Source of the DNA: Pollenia angustigena | Taxonomy: Eukaryota; Arthropoda; Insecta; Diptera; Polleniidae | Assembly: GCA_930367215.1 (NCBI GenBank) | Contig: OV884056.1 | Location: 228,089,127 to 228,153,126, forward strand | DNA length: 64,000 bases | Direction of reading: 5' to 3' | In this document: one piece after another, positions 48,755 through 61,499 of the stretch | How the letters are laid out: every line of letters begins with the position of its first letter | Position numbering within the stretch: position 1 is the first letter of the stretch | Translations under genes and position numbers: made by a program | The notes under the pieces: model-generated | Seen by the model: the letters and a program-made list of their open reading frames with translations, nothing else | Databases searched by the model: none | What the model was told of the DNA's origin: nothing

Positions 48755-49035
48755 CATGTCAAAAACTCAAGTAATATGTAAAAGTGTGATAGTGTGACTG
48801 CAATGTGCTATGAAAATGACAAGTATTACGAACAAAAATTTACATCCCATACGACTACATTACTTTTTAAAAATGTATCTAAACAATAATCCTTTCAATT
48901 GATCAGGTTGCATTTTAACAAAAGCTTGTTTATGTTCAGTGTGATTTTTTGACGTTCGCAACAAAACTCATTCGATTTCTATCTTACACAGTGTTATGAA
49001 GTACCTAAGACTTGTGTGATAGTGTAAAGTACGCT
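48755..49035 (+). repeat. Dispersed repeat R5, copy 1
   Basis: AATATGTAAAAGTGTGATAG, TGCAATGTGCTATGAAAATG, ACAAAACTCATTCGATTTCT and AAGACTTGTGTGATAGTGTA appear in inverse order and orientation at 60087-60380. Inverted words near both ends (CACACTATCA-type) suggest a MITE of about 300 bp. Confidence 0.65.
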
Positions 49036-50681
49036 TTAATGTTACAGAATCTTATTGATTAAATTAACTATTTACCAAATGTCTATAACTAGTTAAATAA
49101 ACGCTGTTTTAATAGTGTATTAGATTGATTATGATTAAAATGTCTTCAATGAAATTCATTTTACTAATTTAGTTTATATGTAATCATTTAGCACTCTTTT
49201 TGTATCTATTTAGGTTTCATTAAATGTTTCCATGTGCATCTATTTAGAAGCGAGTATTTTTTAATCTACGATTATTTAGTAAGTGAATAGCAAACTTAAT
49301 ATTTCATTTTCTTTTTCATTTAATGTTAATGCGATTCATACCTACAGACTTACACATAACCTCAAACATAAATAAGTTCCCTGCAGGAAATCACGTCTTC
49401 AAGTCGCCGCTTTTGCTGATTATTTTGGTGACACTGTTAACAAAGCTTTTACACTTTTGTCTGTTTTTGAGAAAAAAAGAGAAATATTTTAACATTTTCA
49501 AAGCTAGACTAAGTGAAAAGAATGCAACAGTTACACTGAAAGGTCGGATTTTTTTATGAAATAATTATTAGTTCCTTTTATTTATTAAACATCTTATTTA
49601 AACAAAACATATTGTGCCAACTAGTAAGTCTCTGTTCAGACGGCTTATGTCTTATTGACATGACTTTTCTTCTTTGAACTGCCATTGGCGTTCAAACAAT
49701 TCATGTCTTTATATAAGAATAAGAAAGCAAAAAAAAAAAAAAAATGCGAATGAGAAAGCTAACCATACTGACCGTACATGAAACTGCCCAATAAAAAATG
49801 GAGCTTCCAACGAAGCAGGTTTGTAAAGGAGAAACATCAACGTTTCGCTTACCATTGCGCTTACGGAAGACATGAATTTTATATGGCGAGTTCCCACTTT
49901 GAAGCAATACATTTTTGACACATAAAGCGCATTAATCAGCGTATATAAAAATTGTTGAATGTAACGATCAGCCTTACACACTGAATGTTTTGATACAGTT
50001 ATTTTTTAGTATTCTCCCTTACAAACCTGCTTCGTAGTAAGGGAATGCCGTAGCACTTAAAATTTTTTTTTTTTTTTTTTTTAAGTTGTTGAGAGTTCTT
50101 TCACTTACTTTACTGCATTTTTGTATGTCTTATTGCGTAGCGCATAATTGTGCGCTTATTTTTTTAAATGTACCATAAGTGCTTCGCAAAATTATAAAAA
50201 TTTTTATTGGGTGTGTACCCGTTTCTTTACCCCTCGTCACTCGCGCCTATAAAGTAGGAATCATGTATTACATTTGTAGTAGGGTTCGTAAAACATTTTT
50301 TTTATTCCGGGAACATGTCAGAAAGTAAACATATAAGATGTGGTTTGTATTCGAAGCAGAGTGAGTATGAAAGCTTATAAATTTTGCTGTTTATTTTCAT
50401 TCATGAATATGAAGAGTAGAAAAAATATTTTTCTTTTGTTCGCTCATGGCATTATTTTTCATACATATGCGAATTTAAGGCATATGTTGTTTTGGCAAAA
50501 TTATATAGTGTCCTGTTCTTCGTTATAAAACCGAACCATTGTAGTGGTTCTGTAGACATACATACATTATGGCCCTAATCATGTAAAAAGCAACGCAATG
50601 CCAAATAATTACATTGAAAGCAAAAAAAAGTCACAAATATTTTTTTACTTTGTTGTTGCTTTCTACAGACTTTCATGTACC
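49036..50681. other. AT-rich stretch with short inverted words
   Basis: ACGAAGCAGGTTTGTAAAGG at 49811 has an inverse at about 50019 (TTACAAACCTGCTTCGT), possibly a small foldback. Poly(A) at 49728 and poly(T) at 50060 are present. No gene recognised. Confidence 0.4.
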
Positions 50682-50737
50682 GTTTTAAAATTTTCAACGC
50701 TACAAGCTATGCAGCGTTTGAAATTTTAAAACGCAAT
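50682..50737. repeat. Perfect-like palindrome, about 21-bp arms
   Basis: CCGTTTTAAAATTTTCAACG and CGTTTGAAATTTTAAAACG face each other around a 10-15-bp centre, in an otherwise unremarkable stretch. Confidence 0.6.
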
Positions 50738-51124
50738 GTAAATGGAGGTCCAGGAGGTCTAAAAATATTTTCCCTACGAACTTTTAAATAATACTTCTCG
50801 ACTAGATCCCCTAAAACATACACAAAATCTTTTATATAAATTTTCTTATTTTGTGTGTATGAATTCATGTGCTTATCAAGTGAAATTACATTGTTAATGC
50901 AGCAGATAAAATTATAGTGCATAATAATTTAGCAAATTTTATTGAATTATTGATATAAAATAAGTATGTATAGATACGTCTGCATTTATGGTGCTGTTTA
51001 GAAGTGTGATTAGTTAAAATAGCAACAAAACATATTAACACTTATATACCCAATAATATCAAAAGCAGCTAAAGCAAACACTTTATATCACATTATAAAT
51101 TGTTAAAATGGTTAAAAAAAAAAA

Positions 51125-52245
51125 CAAGTAAGAAAGTATGTATATTCGGTCAAGGCTGTCAATTTCATACCCTACACCACAGTATATACAGATAATTTTT
51201 TGAGAGTCTTCCATATCAGGAACCCATTACATGTTAATGCATTACATCGACCTGGCAAAACAAAATTATGGTGCCAGGATAAAATTCATATGAAAGTTGT
51301 TTTTGTCGAAAATTATTTAGAAATCAACATCTTTATGAGCTTTGTTCATCTTAAAGCGATTTTAGATTGGGGGTTAATATGGGATAGTTCTGGACCTTCC
51401 ATTATATAGTAGCAATAATAAAAGTTATCGTCGTTAAATTGTATATCAATACCAATTTTTATAAGAAGTTAAGGCATTTAAAGCAATTTTCAGTAGCTAT
51501 GGTTTAATATGGACCTAATTTTTAACGAAAGTTAATCTAAATATCAAAAAATTAGATATTTAATGGACACAAAGACTTTTATTTGGAAAGAAGTTTGAAT
51601 AAGGCCATGTAAAATTATGGACCGATTCTCATTATTATCATTAGGCTTCATCCTAATGGCAATTGAAACATACATATCGGGCCTTTGCTGCAATAGAGTC
51701 ATAACTCAAACAACCAGATTTTTGAGCCAAAGTATTAAATTCTTTAATATCCAGTGGAACATAGGGCCGCCTACTAGCTAATAATGTGGAGCTAATCGCC
51801 ATATAGTTTCTTTATATTGTATACAAATTTCATACAAATATCTTATAAACTCAACTCTATAGAGAAGAATCAAATTTTAAGATGCTAGAAAGTTCAAAGT
51901 TGAGTTGCAGCAAAAGCTCGATATGTACCAAATTTCATAAAATTAACTTACAATTTGCGATCGACTCAGAAAGTGATTCTGATTTGATCGGCATACTCAA
52001 AGGTGGGTCTTTTTATGTGTTAATCATATTAGCACAAACTAGGAATGTCTTTTGAAATGCACAAAACATTCAAAATTAAAACTTTACTTTTTACAGGGTT
52101 AGGATTATTAATGTTTTTTTTCGAGAGTGGGCATAGGACCTACGGTAATTTATGGAGCGATTTCACGAAATTATGTAGTGTATTTTGTACACTTCCCTAG
52201 GACAAAAGCATAATACCCTATTCTAATTGTGGTGTGGGTATAATG
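51125..52245 (+). repeat. R2 repeat, copy 3 (near full length)
   Basis: It starts AACAAGTAAGAAAGTATGTA, then TTCGGTCAAGGCTG, ATACCCTACACCACAGTAT, and runs through GGACCTTCCAT, ATCAATACCAATTTTTATAA to GAAAGTGATTCTGATTTGAT and a tail CATAATACCCTATTC ending near TGTGGTGTGGGTATAA. It gives the best view of the order of blocks in the family. Confidence 0.65.
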
Positions 52246-52688
52246 AATCAAATAAATTTGGCATTAAAATCACTTTAATGAATTGACTTTTATAAGCCTA
52301 TTATTATTTTGAGATTCACTTAACTATATGTTGACAGCTAAATTTCAAAACATGCCAAGTCGGCTTAGGATTGTTGATTTTTTATGACCTTCGTGAATTA
52401 AGTATTAATTGAGTATTGTTCAACTTAAACTCTATCAAATTTTGCTGTCGATCGGCTTATCCAATCCTAAGAAATGCTCAAAAAACTAACTTAGCAAACA
52501 ACTGAATATTCTATTGCCCGTAAACTCCTGTAAAACTTACTTTTTCGACTTAGCATGTTTTGGTATTGAGCTGTCGATGTGTATTTAAACTCTCATTTAT
52601 TTACACTTTAGTGCAACTAACATGTACACAGAAATTCATTGTGTACTTACATTTATGCAAGTATACATATATATCAATATGACGTACA
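52246..52688. other. Non-coding stretch
   Basis: Nothing recognised. Confidence 0.35.
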
Positions 52689-53641
52689 TGGGTAATTCCA
52701 TGTAAAATCGACCAAGAGTGGGACCCGACCTCTTCTGATTTTAATGAAATTTGGTAAGAAGTTTCCTTTTGTCCTATAAGCAACTTATAATGTGAACGAA
52801 AAAAAATTTAAAATTTTAATTTCAAAAGTTTCGTCATATTCAAAATGTCATAACTTCGCCGAATAAGCCGAATGTGTTGAGTTTATTTCTTCAATATCTC
52901 GAAAACTACTTTACATACGAAGATGATTTTTATGTATACTTGGGGCTACAAACAATATCTGTGGCATTTTGATAAAACATCTTAAGTCGAGATAAGATAG
53001 CAAAAAAAGTTTAAAAAACAACTCTGTGAAAAAATAATTTTTATTAAACCGAAATTAAAGAAAAATTTCGTTTATAATACAAAATTTGAAAATCGTAAAC
53101 AAAAATGTTTTTTGAAGGAAAATTCGTATAATTAACAGGATTTTTTTTCAAATTTGACTTAAGATGTTTTGTCAAAAGGCCACAGATATATTGAAAAAGA
53201 AATTTTTTTTGAAAAATGTAATATCTGCAAAATAATAAATTTTAAGAACGGACTAAGTCAAAAACGTATTTTTTTATTTGGCTGATTTTTTTTATATAAT
53301 ACCTCAAACCGTTCTTTAAAAATCCTGAAACTTTGAAGGAGATGTTTTTTTCTTTTTTAAGATATGATGTTTTTTCTTTCGCAACCTTTAAAAAATAATT
53401 TTAATATTGAAATTTTGAGCAATAAGTGCACTGTGCTAGTTGCAAAAAAACAGATTAGACGGGCACCTGGCATTTTAACCTAATTGGGGCACGCTAAATC
53501 CAGTGCAGCTCACCTTTTTTTATGGTCAGCTCTTGTTTTCGAGATATACCTTATAGGATAGAAGGAACCTTCCCACCAAATTTCATTAAAATCGAAACAG
53601 GTCGGGTACCACTCTTGGTCGATCTGACATGAAATTACCCA
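52689..53641. mobile_element. Non-autonomous element with about 95-bp terminal inverted repeats
   Basis: TGGGTAATTCCATGTAAAAT at the left and its inverse at 53622-53641, with arms sharing ATCGACCAAGAGTGG and TTTTAATGAAATTTGG. ACAT directly flanks the GGGTAATT ends on both sides. A 77-bp CACTG...CAGTG segment (53429-53505; contains GGGGCACGCTAAATCCAGTG) is probably a later insertion. Confidence 0.75.
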
Positions 53642-54331
53642 CATACAAGTTAATTTTTTTTGTGAATTAAAAATCATACATTGTAACACACAAATGTATG
53701 TATGTATGTTTCTTAATGAGCAAAAAAACTTTAGAATACAAGTGCAACGGCAAGCAACAATTTTACACTTACAATGTGTATGTTAAATTATTACGTCCAA
53801 ACTCACATACTTCATTACATTTTCGATTAACAGCTTTCAAAGCTCTTACAGTTTGTAATTGTTTCTTTGCAAAGTACTTACAATTTGTTGTTCTTTCTTT
53901 GCAAAGTAAGCAGCAAGCATTGTTGTCACCGCGATCTGATTGGCTCCCGTCGGTGTGAAAGCACAAAAGCTCTTTTGTAAAAGCTTGCCCATTTGGGCAT
54001 ATGAGCTAGACGTAACTGATGTAAACTTTACATTGAAGAGGCTTGCAACATATCAAAACATCATAAAATTTTTTTCTCTGAGTTCACAAGACTTTTCTTA
54101 TTTAAATTTAAAAAGAAGATAATTTCTTTCACAAGTTAGGGAGATGACGTTTTGTGTAAATATTTCCTCCTGCTCTCAAACTCATACATTTTGCACAAAA
54201 ACATAAAATTTTAAAGAAAAATTAAGCTTTTGTATGCATTGTTCTGCAATGTACTATACTTTCACATATGGATTCATTTCAAAAACATTTTTATATATTT
54301 CGTATTTGGTAACAGACTTCATTACTAATAA
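53642..54331. other. Unassigned stretch
   Basis: Includes a TGTATGTATGTATG microsatellite near 53694 and moderately complex sequence at 53800-54000, but no convincing frame. Confidence 0.35.
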
Positions 54332-54470
54332 CTACCTGGCCCACAATGTCGAGAAGAAAATTTCTTTCGCATATTTTCGTTAAAAACCTAAATAATTTAG
54401 AGTTTGTTATTACTGCTTTCAATATAATTATACGAAAGAAATTTTATTTTCGACATTGTGAGTCAGGCAG
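54332..54470. mobile_element. Foldback MITE, about 45-bp arms, TAA duplication
   Basis: CTACCTGGCCCACAATGTCG at the left pairs with CGACATTGTGAGTCAGGCAG at the right, and the arms continue through AAATTTCTTTCG. TAA flanks both ends. Its 139-bp size and architecture match 2420-2571 and 28376-28520. Confidence 0.8.
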
Positions 54471-56555
54471 TAAATTTTGTAATGGTAACTTACCATTGGT
54501 AAGTTCGTAATCCATCATAACTGCCATACAACGATTACACAGCAAATGTTTACTGACTTCTGATTGTTTTTAGTTAAATGGAGAGTGATGATTACGATGA
54601 CATCATTAGTTTTTTTTCTAACATCTTTAGTTTTAAAGATATGATCTAATTTAATATTTGCATAAACACCATTTTTTTTATTATTCGTTTAATATTTCAC
54701 GAATGACCCTACAAACTTTAAAATAATTAATCTACACAAAATTCCCTTTCATTTAAAAAGAATCACATATATCAGAATATCTTACTTGTATTGCAAGGAT
54801 TTTCAAAATTATGTATTTTTAGATTAATCCTTAAAACTTTTAAAAATCCAATTGTTTTCCCCCATTTTTCAACAAATTTGTTTAAGTGAAAAAATTTTTA
54901 GACCAATTAAAAGGGTCCTGAAATATTTAGAAAACCTCTTCACATTTCATCTAATTTTCTGCATGTTTAAAAAAGTACCAAAATAGCAAGGTGTCCCAAC
55001 TTTAATAGTGGGTCATTTCCCAATTTACCTTCGCCGTAAAGACAATGCGTAGTTTTCTCAAACAGTATTTAGCACCTATTGTTTATCTCGATTTCCTGAA
55101 GTCTAAAGGTTCACGATACTGTGCAAGAATATATTGGCACAAAACTGTCTGGATTATTTGCACAAATTCTTTTCTTCGTAGCCATTCTGTTATTGATAAT
55201 AAATTTGATTTTAAATGGCGTTAAAAAGGAAAATTCAAAGTAGTTAAAAAATCAATGCACAATATCTCTAAAACAAGAGGTGGTAGGCAAAATCAGCGGT
55301 CAAAAATACAGCAGGATCTGTTATTTTTATTTCAGAAAATTTGTATAATAAAAGTTCTAAGAATTTAACCAAAAACACAAAAATTTCAATATCCTTGCAA
55401 TAACAGCGAAATATCCTGATATATTCAATAATGTGGCCATACACTCAACTTAAAAAGATTTTTGTGTAGATTAATAATTCAGAAAGTAAGTTCACGAAAA
55501 ATGACCGAATAAAACAGAAAATGGTGTACAGTTTTCAAAAAGAATACTTCACTATATGTTTAAAACTAGAGCTGTTAGGGAAGAACTAATAAAAACATCG
55601 TCATCAGCAGTTGAAAATACATAAAGCTCAGCAAATTTTATTTAAGAAACTTTTAAAAAGCTCCATTTTGTTGTACAGTGTTATTAATTTTCTTTTGTTG
55701 AGTAAAAGTTATTAAAATTAACTTAAATGTTTCTTAATATTTTTTAAAAAATTTTTCAGCATTCTATTCGCTATTTGTTTGATTATTTTAATTATTCGAT
55801 CTATTGATGGCAAAAAGTTTCTTCGATTAATCAACTGGATACCCTAAGTAAACATGAATAAAAATCTGTTGCTTTGAATACTTTTTCGTAAAGGTTCTTT
55901 AATTTTTTCGTTTATATTAACTACGCGATTTGGATAAGGGCACCTTTCGTAACTCAGAGCTACAACGTTTACAAATCTTATAAAAACTTGTCAACGATAT
56001 TTCTCGCTCCGACAATTCATAATTTGTTGTTGCAATTAAGCCATAACCGCTTGTTGCCTAAATTGTAGCTGTGATTTCAGAGCGCTTAAGACACAGCTAA
56101 GATTATGTTTTGTTTGACATTCATTAAGGTAAATATTTGTAAACATATGTATATATACATGTGTTTGTGTATATATACCAATCTGTGTATATAATTATGT
56201 CTTTGCATCTTCATATTTACACTCTAAAGATATGAATTTATTAATATTTTACAGCCTAAATAATTGACGTTCAAGTGTATTTTAATACATGCTTCAAAAG
56301 CATACAGAGTTACATAATGACAAGATAATAAACTGGTATTAAAACGTAGAGACTTTAAAAGATTAAAATCATGAACAGAAATAGTTTGTGATATAAATAA
56401 TTAAAATAAACTTTTAAAAATAATTTCGATGCAGAGAAGATTTTTGAAGTTAAGGCAACTAAAATTCCTTATTACCAACACTTAACTTATATGTCAGTGG
56501 TCCCAAAAATATTTTAAATTAAATAATGATTAACAAAACTAGTTTTATTTTGAAA
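54471..56555. other. AT-rich stretch without recognised features
   Basis: Only short frames and a TATATACATGTG microsatellite near 56150. Confidence 0.35.
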
Positions 56556-56559
56556 ACAT

Positions 56560-57010
56560 ACTTAAAAACACTGTGTCCGAAATTTTCAACAAATTGTCCA
56601 CTTAATCCGAATGTGTCGGAATGGTAGAACAGTTTTCGAGATATAGCAAAACTACCGCTATTTGCGTTTTTAAAAAAGATGATGTCACTCATGATGTCAA
56701 AAATATCTGCGAAAATATTCAATGGAATTTGTATTCTTTTTTTTTTAAAGGCAACAAAATTACAAAAATAATAACGGCTGGTGAAAATTGTTCAAGAAAT
56801 GACTGAGTAACAGTGGACCAAAGTTCAAATTTCACAAAAATTTTAATGTTTTTTTTTGCAATTTTGTTCTTTTCAATTTGTTTTTATAAAACCAAACAAT
56901 AAAACTTTTTTAAGTTTTATCACTTACATTTTGTGCTAAATAGGATCCAGATCGGTGCAAAAATGACAAAGTTACAGAAGATGAATTTATTTATCCCACT
57001 TTTCGATTTT
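56560..57010 (+). repeat. Dispersed repeat R1, copy 2
   Basis: TTTTCGAGATATAGCAAAAC, AAAAGATGATGTCACTCATG, ACAGTGGACCAAAGTTCAAA and TGCAAAAATGACAAAG parallel 2915-3400 and the inverted copy at 60500-60960. Confidence 0.55.
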
Positions 57011-57024
57011 TATTAAATTAAAAC

Positions 57025-58520
57025 AAGTTAGAGTGCTATATTCGGCTGTGCCGAATCTTTGATACCCTCCACCGATAGTTCGAATGTTTTAAGAGTAATA
57101 TCTGTATGATGTCTATTTATTATTAATTTATCTTTATAAAAACAGACATCTGCATTAAAATTGGTTGCGGTTAAGACATATATTAAATAATTGACTGACA
57201 ATCAGAAAGATTTATGACTTTTTTTTTTTAGCAATTTTTACTAGCTTGAGTAAAATATCGTGATTCGTAATAGTTTAAGCCGGACTTAAATGATTTTCAG
57301 GAGGGAAATTTATATTCGAGCCATAGTAAGCTATGAACCAATCATCCCAAAATTCTGCACAGTGATTTCTGGTATAAAAAGAAATATATTTCAACACAGC
57401 GGAGAAATTAGTTTGAGCGTTTGCAGTGAATTTCAGAAGGCTGCTTTAAATGGATCTAAGGGTTATTATGGACCGTATATCACAAAATTACATAACATTT
57501 TTTCTGGACATATGAAGCTAAGTTCGAAGAAAGTTTACTGCAAATTCTATATCTGCCACGGTTTTAGGCGTATTAAATTATTTTACCAGAGTGGGCTTTA
57601 TATGGGGTCTATAGTAAATTATGGACCGATCATCACGAAATTTATTAGTGTGATTTTTAGTAATATAAAACTGCGAAGTATTTATTTATTCTGATAGCAT
57701 TATTTTGTACGTTTTAAGGCGTACTAAACTGTCCTATTAAACTATTATGTACCAAATTTTGTTATGATAGCATTATTAATTATGTTTTTAGGCGTACTAA
57801 ATTGTTTTCCGGGATTAGGGTTTATATGGAGCCTAGGGTAAATTATGGACCGATCTTCACGAAATTATACAGACTTGTTTCTAGTCCTATATGTGATGTA
57901 CCAAATTTTGTAATGATAGCATTATTAACTATGATTTTAGGCGTACTAAACTGTTTTACGGCAGTAGGGTTTATATGGGGCCTATGGTCCTATTAAACTG
58001 TGACGTGCCAAAGTTTGTAATGATAGCATTATTAGTTAGTGTTTAACGCGTACTATACTGTTTTCCGGGAGTATGGCTTATATGGGGCCTAGGGTAAATT
58101 ATGGACGGATCTTCGTGAAATTTTACAGCGTGATTTCCAGTCGAATGAAACGAATTTTTGCTAAATCTTATAACATTCCGTGCATTTTTCCACCATTTAC
58201 GTTACTTTTTGTAAGAAAATTATCGATTTTTTTTTAGGGGGTTAATTCACAGCTCTGATCCTACCGACCCGATTTTGCTGGATTTCAATCCCAAACTGCT
58301 TAGGATAACTACAAGCAATTTTACACTAAGTTTTTTTTATTTCTTTTGAGTTTTTCGAAAGTGAGCGTGTTTTCAACAGACGGACATGGCTAAATCGACT
58401 TAGAATTACTCAAGGAGCCAGAATATATATACTTTATGGGGTCTGAGATGAATAATAAAAAAGTTTCACACGGAATGACAAACTTAGTATACTCTCTTCA
58501 CAACTAATTGAGGTGGAGGG
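57025..58520 (+). repeat. R3 repeat, near full-length copy
   Basis: It opens with AACAAGTTAGAGTGCTATAT, hairpin ATTCGGCTGTGCCGAAT and TTTGATACCCTCCACCG. Repeated units follow (GTAAATTATGGACCGATC at about 57615, 57838 and 58099, with TTAGGCGTACTAAACTGTTT). It closes with GGGTCTGAGATGAATAATAA, CACGGAATGACAAAC and GGTGGAGGGTATAAAA. The NYGPI-rich frames (57290-57694, 57802-57996) are repeat translations, not genes. Confidence 0.75.
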
Positions 58521-58560
58521 TATAAAAAAACCACAAGTAAATATACAAAGCTAAATGTTA

Positions 58561-59515
58561 AGCTGGGATCACACGATTGCCGCAATGCACCAATTTTCAC
58601 ACTTTTCAATACACCAATCGTGTGACTGCACAACCTATTGGCTCATGTACCAATCGAGGACAATATTGTGCTTACTTTACCAATCAAATGCAACCCTGGT
58701 GCGGCAATCGTGTGACTGTTTGCTATGCAACCGCGCGTCAATAAAAATAACAAAAATGCACCAATATTTATTGCCTTCTTGTGCGGCAATCAAACAACAC
58801 AATACGCGCCAATATTTGCCTGATTTTAATAAATTTTACGTTTTTGTGTTTCCTTTAGCAATCAATGAAGATAAATATGTATTTATTTATTATGCATTTA
58901 AATTTTTGTTATTAACTGTTAAGTGCGTATATTTTTATGTCGTTGATATTTCTTAAAGAAAATATTTGTTACCTTGAAAACGAGAATAAAAAATTTGTTA
59001 AAGCAGCCGTGACTTTACTAAACGATATCGGCAGTTAAATGAATACAGTTACAGAATTTAGTTTCTGATATTTAAATAATATTATTTAAATTTTATTATT
59101 TCATACAAATTTTCTATGCAAACGTTAACATTCGAAATTGTTGAACTAATTTTTGGAATTTCATAAATTTTTCTTAAAATATTTCTAATAAAACTATTCC
59201 ACAAAAAATTGTAGAGTATCTATGAACAAATTTTTCGTTTTTAATGAACATACCAACTAGAACTTCCAAACAAATAAAAAAGCTACCACATCAGCTGTTT
59301 TCGCAGTCAAGTAATAACAACCGTGTGACTGAGCTGCGGCAATTATTGTACCCATTTCACTTTGTACCAACTAGCGGCAATTATATTTGTATAAAACAGG
59401 GCAATCGTGTGATTTCAGAATATTTGATTGGCGCAATTTCTTTATTGTGCGTCAATAAAGCACAATAAAAATTGTGTCATATTGGTGCATTTGAGGCAAT
59501 CGTGTGATCCAAGCT
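58561..59515. mobile_element. Long-TIR MITE with AGCTGGGATCACACGATTGC ends, TTA duplication
   Basis: AGCTGGGATCACACGATTGC at the left and CAATCGTGTGATCCAAGCT at the right, each flanked by TTA. CAATCGTGTGACTG-like words are repeated inside (about 58617, 58706 and related ones near 59320 and 59403). The 133-codon frame at 58555 is built from these repeats. Confidence 0.85.
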
Positions 59516-60086
59516 TTAGTAACAATAAATATTAAAAATGGCTTAAAACTGTTGAATTGCTTTGCCTCTTGTGATTATTTTCTGCCTCTCGCACAAGGAA
59601 AAAACAATAGTCGCACAACATCGCCTCATCATACGCCCCTTGAGACCGACGCTACATTTCTTGTACTTGTTAGTGAAAACGCTCTGCATGCTCGCCACTT
59701 TAATCCAATGCAGAAGGTGGCTCACGCCAAATTGTGAGAAGATAAAATTAGCTAAAGATTCTGAATGCATATTTTTTAAACACAAACTTAAGAAATGCAT
59801 ACATACTTACTTTGCGCCCGATATCCACATGGTTAAACGAGTTTTGCGTAAAATGCATGGAGTATTTGGGGTCCAAGATTTCAAAATGTTTTCCGGAAAG
59901 CCTTTATAATACAGCGAAAATTTATTTGTGATTAGCGTGAAAAATTGAACGGCTGCCCAAAACTATAAACATCATAAACATAGCAAAACTTGTCTGGATT
60001 GTTCTTGTATTTAAATGCACGTTTTGCACTTTGTATTTTGTTCTTGTTAACACGAATTCTGCATTTCAAGATAATCAAAACGTTAA
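59516..60086. other. Unassigned stretch, moderately GC-richer at 59560-59750
   Basis: Overlapping frames on both strands exist but none resembles a known protein. Confidence 0.3.
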
Positions 60087-60380
60087 AGGCTAGCTTACAC
60101 TATCACACAAGTCTTACGTATTCCATAACACTTTGTGCGATAGAAATCTAACGAGTTTTGTTGCGACTGTCAAAAAATCGAATGTAACATTACAGTTTGT
60201 AGTCCCACTAATAACACATGAACAAGCTTTTTCAAATGCAACCCTGGTCAAATAAAAAGTATTATTGTTTAAATAATTTTCAAAAACCGATAAAGTCGTA
60301 TGGGATGTCAAATTTTTGCCATTTTCATAGCACATTGCATTCACACTATCATACTTTTACATATTCCTTTGTTTTTGACA
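60087..60380 (-). repeat. Dispersed repeat R5, copy 2
   Basis: Inverted copy of 48755-49035: TACACTATCACACAAGTCTT, AGAAATCTAACGAGTTTTGT, ATTTTCATAGCACATTGCA and ACACTATCATACTTTTACAT. Confidence 0.65.
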
Positions 60381-60499
60381 TGTTTTAATAAAATGTATAA
60401 TAGTGTAAAATTTGAAATTGTGAACTGCCAATAAAAAAACCTGTCAGCGCAATGTTTATAATATTAAGAGCGTTCGGCGTATTTACTTTCTTTGGTTTT

Positions 60500-60960
60500 T
60501 GATTTGATAACAAGCGAAAAGTGGGTTAATTCACCAAGTCTTCTGTGGTTTTGTCATTATTGAACCAATCTGGATCTTGTTCGGCGCAAAATGTTTGTAT
60601 TAAAACAAACTTATAATAAAATATCAAAATTTTAATTATGTGGTTTCAAAAAAATAACTTGGAAAAAGCAAAATGTCAAAAAATCATTATATTTTACATG
60701 AAGTTTGAACTAACAAGCCATTCATGGTTGTTTAAGTTATTTTATTATCTTATAAAAAAGAAATACATAATCTGTATTTTTGAAGATATTTGCATTTAAG
60801 TGACATCATCTTTTTTTAAAAACCCAAGTAACGATTATTTTAGTATATCTCGAAAATTGTTATACTTTTGACCATTCTGACATCATATTCGGATCCAGCG
60901 GACAATTTTACATAAAGATAATATGTCAAATACATTTGGTCAAAAAACTGTAACGTAGTG
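60500..60960 (-). repeat. Dispersed repeat R1, copy 3
   Basis: AAGTGACATCATCTTTTTTT, TATATCTCGAAAATTGTTAT and GGATCCAGCGGACAATTTTA read as the inverse of the copy at 56560-57010. Confidence 0.55.
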
Positions 60961-61491
60961 TAATCGTTTGTTAAATTAAATAACATATATTTTTCTGCGG
61001 AGGTGAAAAACATAAAACTTATTTACAACGAAAATCTAATACAAAAATTTATAGGTATGATTAAGAAGTTTATTATCAAATCATTCCTTTTCACCTCTGT
61101 TTTATTTTGTGCTATTATCATAATGGAATTTATATTGCAAATTTATAATTATCAAACACTTTAGTTTAAAACGACATTTAAAATTAATAAGAAAACAGTT
61201 ATACTGTTATATCAGTATAATATAATTGATTGACCAAACGCAAAGTTAAAAGGGATTTATGTTAGGCGACCATATGACATCTTTTTCAGAGGAAAATCAT
61301 TATTTTTTAACTCGCTGTCATTAGAAAAATATGTGTTCTCTTTCTGCCATCCTTGTTTCGTACTCAGTCGTCTAAATTAAAATATTGGTTTTTTGTTTTC
61401 ATTGTCATCTTTTTGCTTCTCCAAAATCTGGCCGCCTTAATTTATGTCAAACTATCAAAATAATTTTTTAAACTTTGAAGCATCTAAACCA
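60961..61491. other. Non-coding stretch
   Basis: Nothing recognised. Confidence 0.35.
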
Positions 61492-61499
61492 GTGTTGCC

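Noticed and set aside
57290..57996. Open frames with recurring NYGPI segments (also at 16099-16617)
   Set aside because: They are in-frame readings of the R3 repeat unit, appear in several frames and orientations, and have no start or domain logic.
58555..58956. 133-codon open frame
   Set aside because: Lies over the end and internal CAATCGTGTGA repeats of a MITE; it starts in the target duplication.
59562..59909. 115-codon frame and its antisense partners
   Set aside because: Frames overlap on both strands, with no recognisable motif or codon bias.
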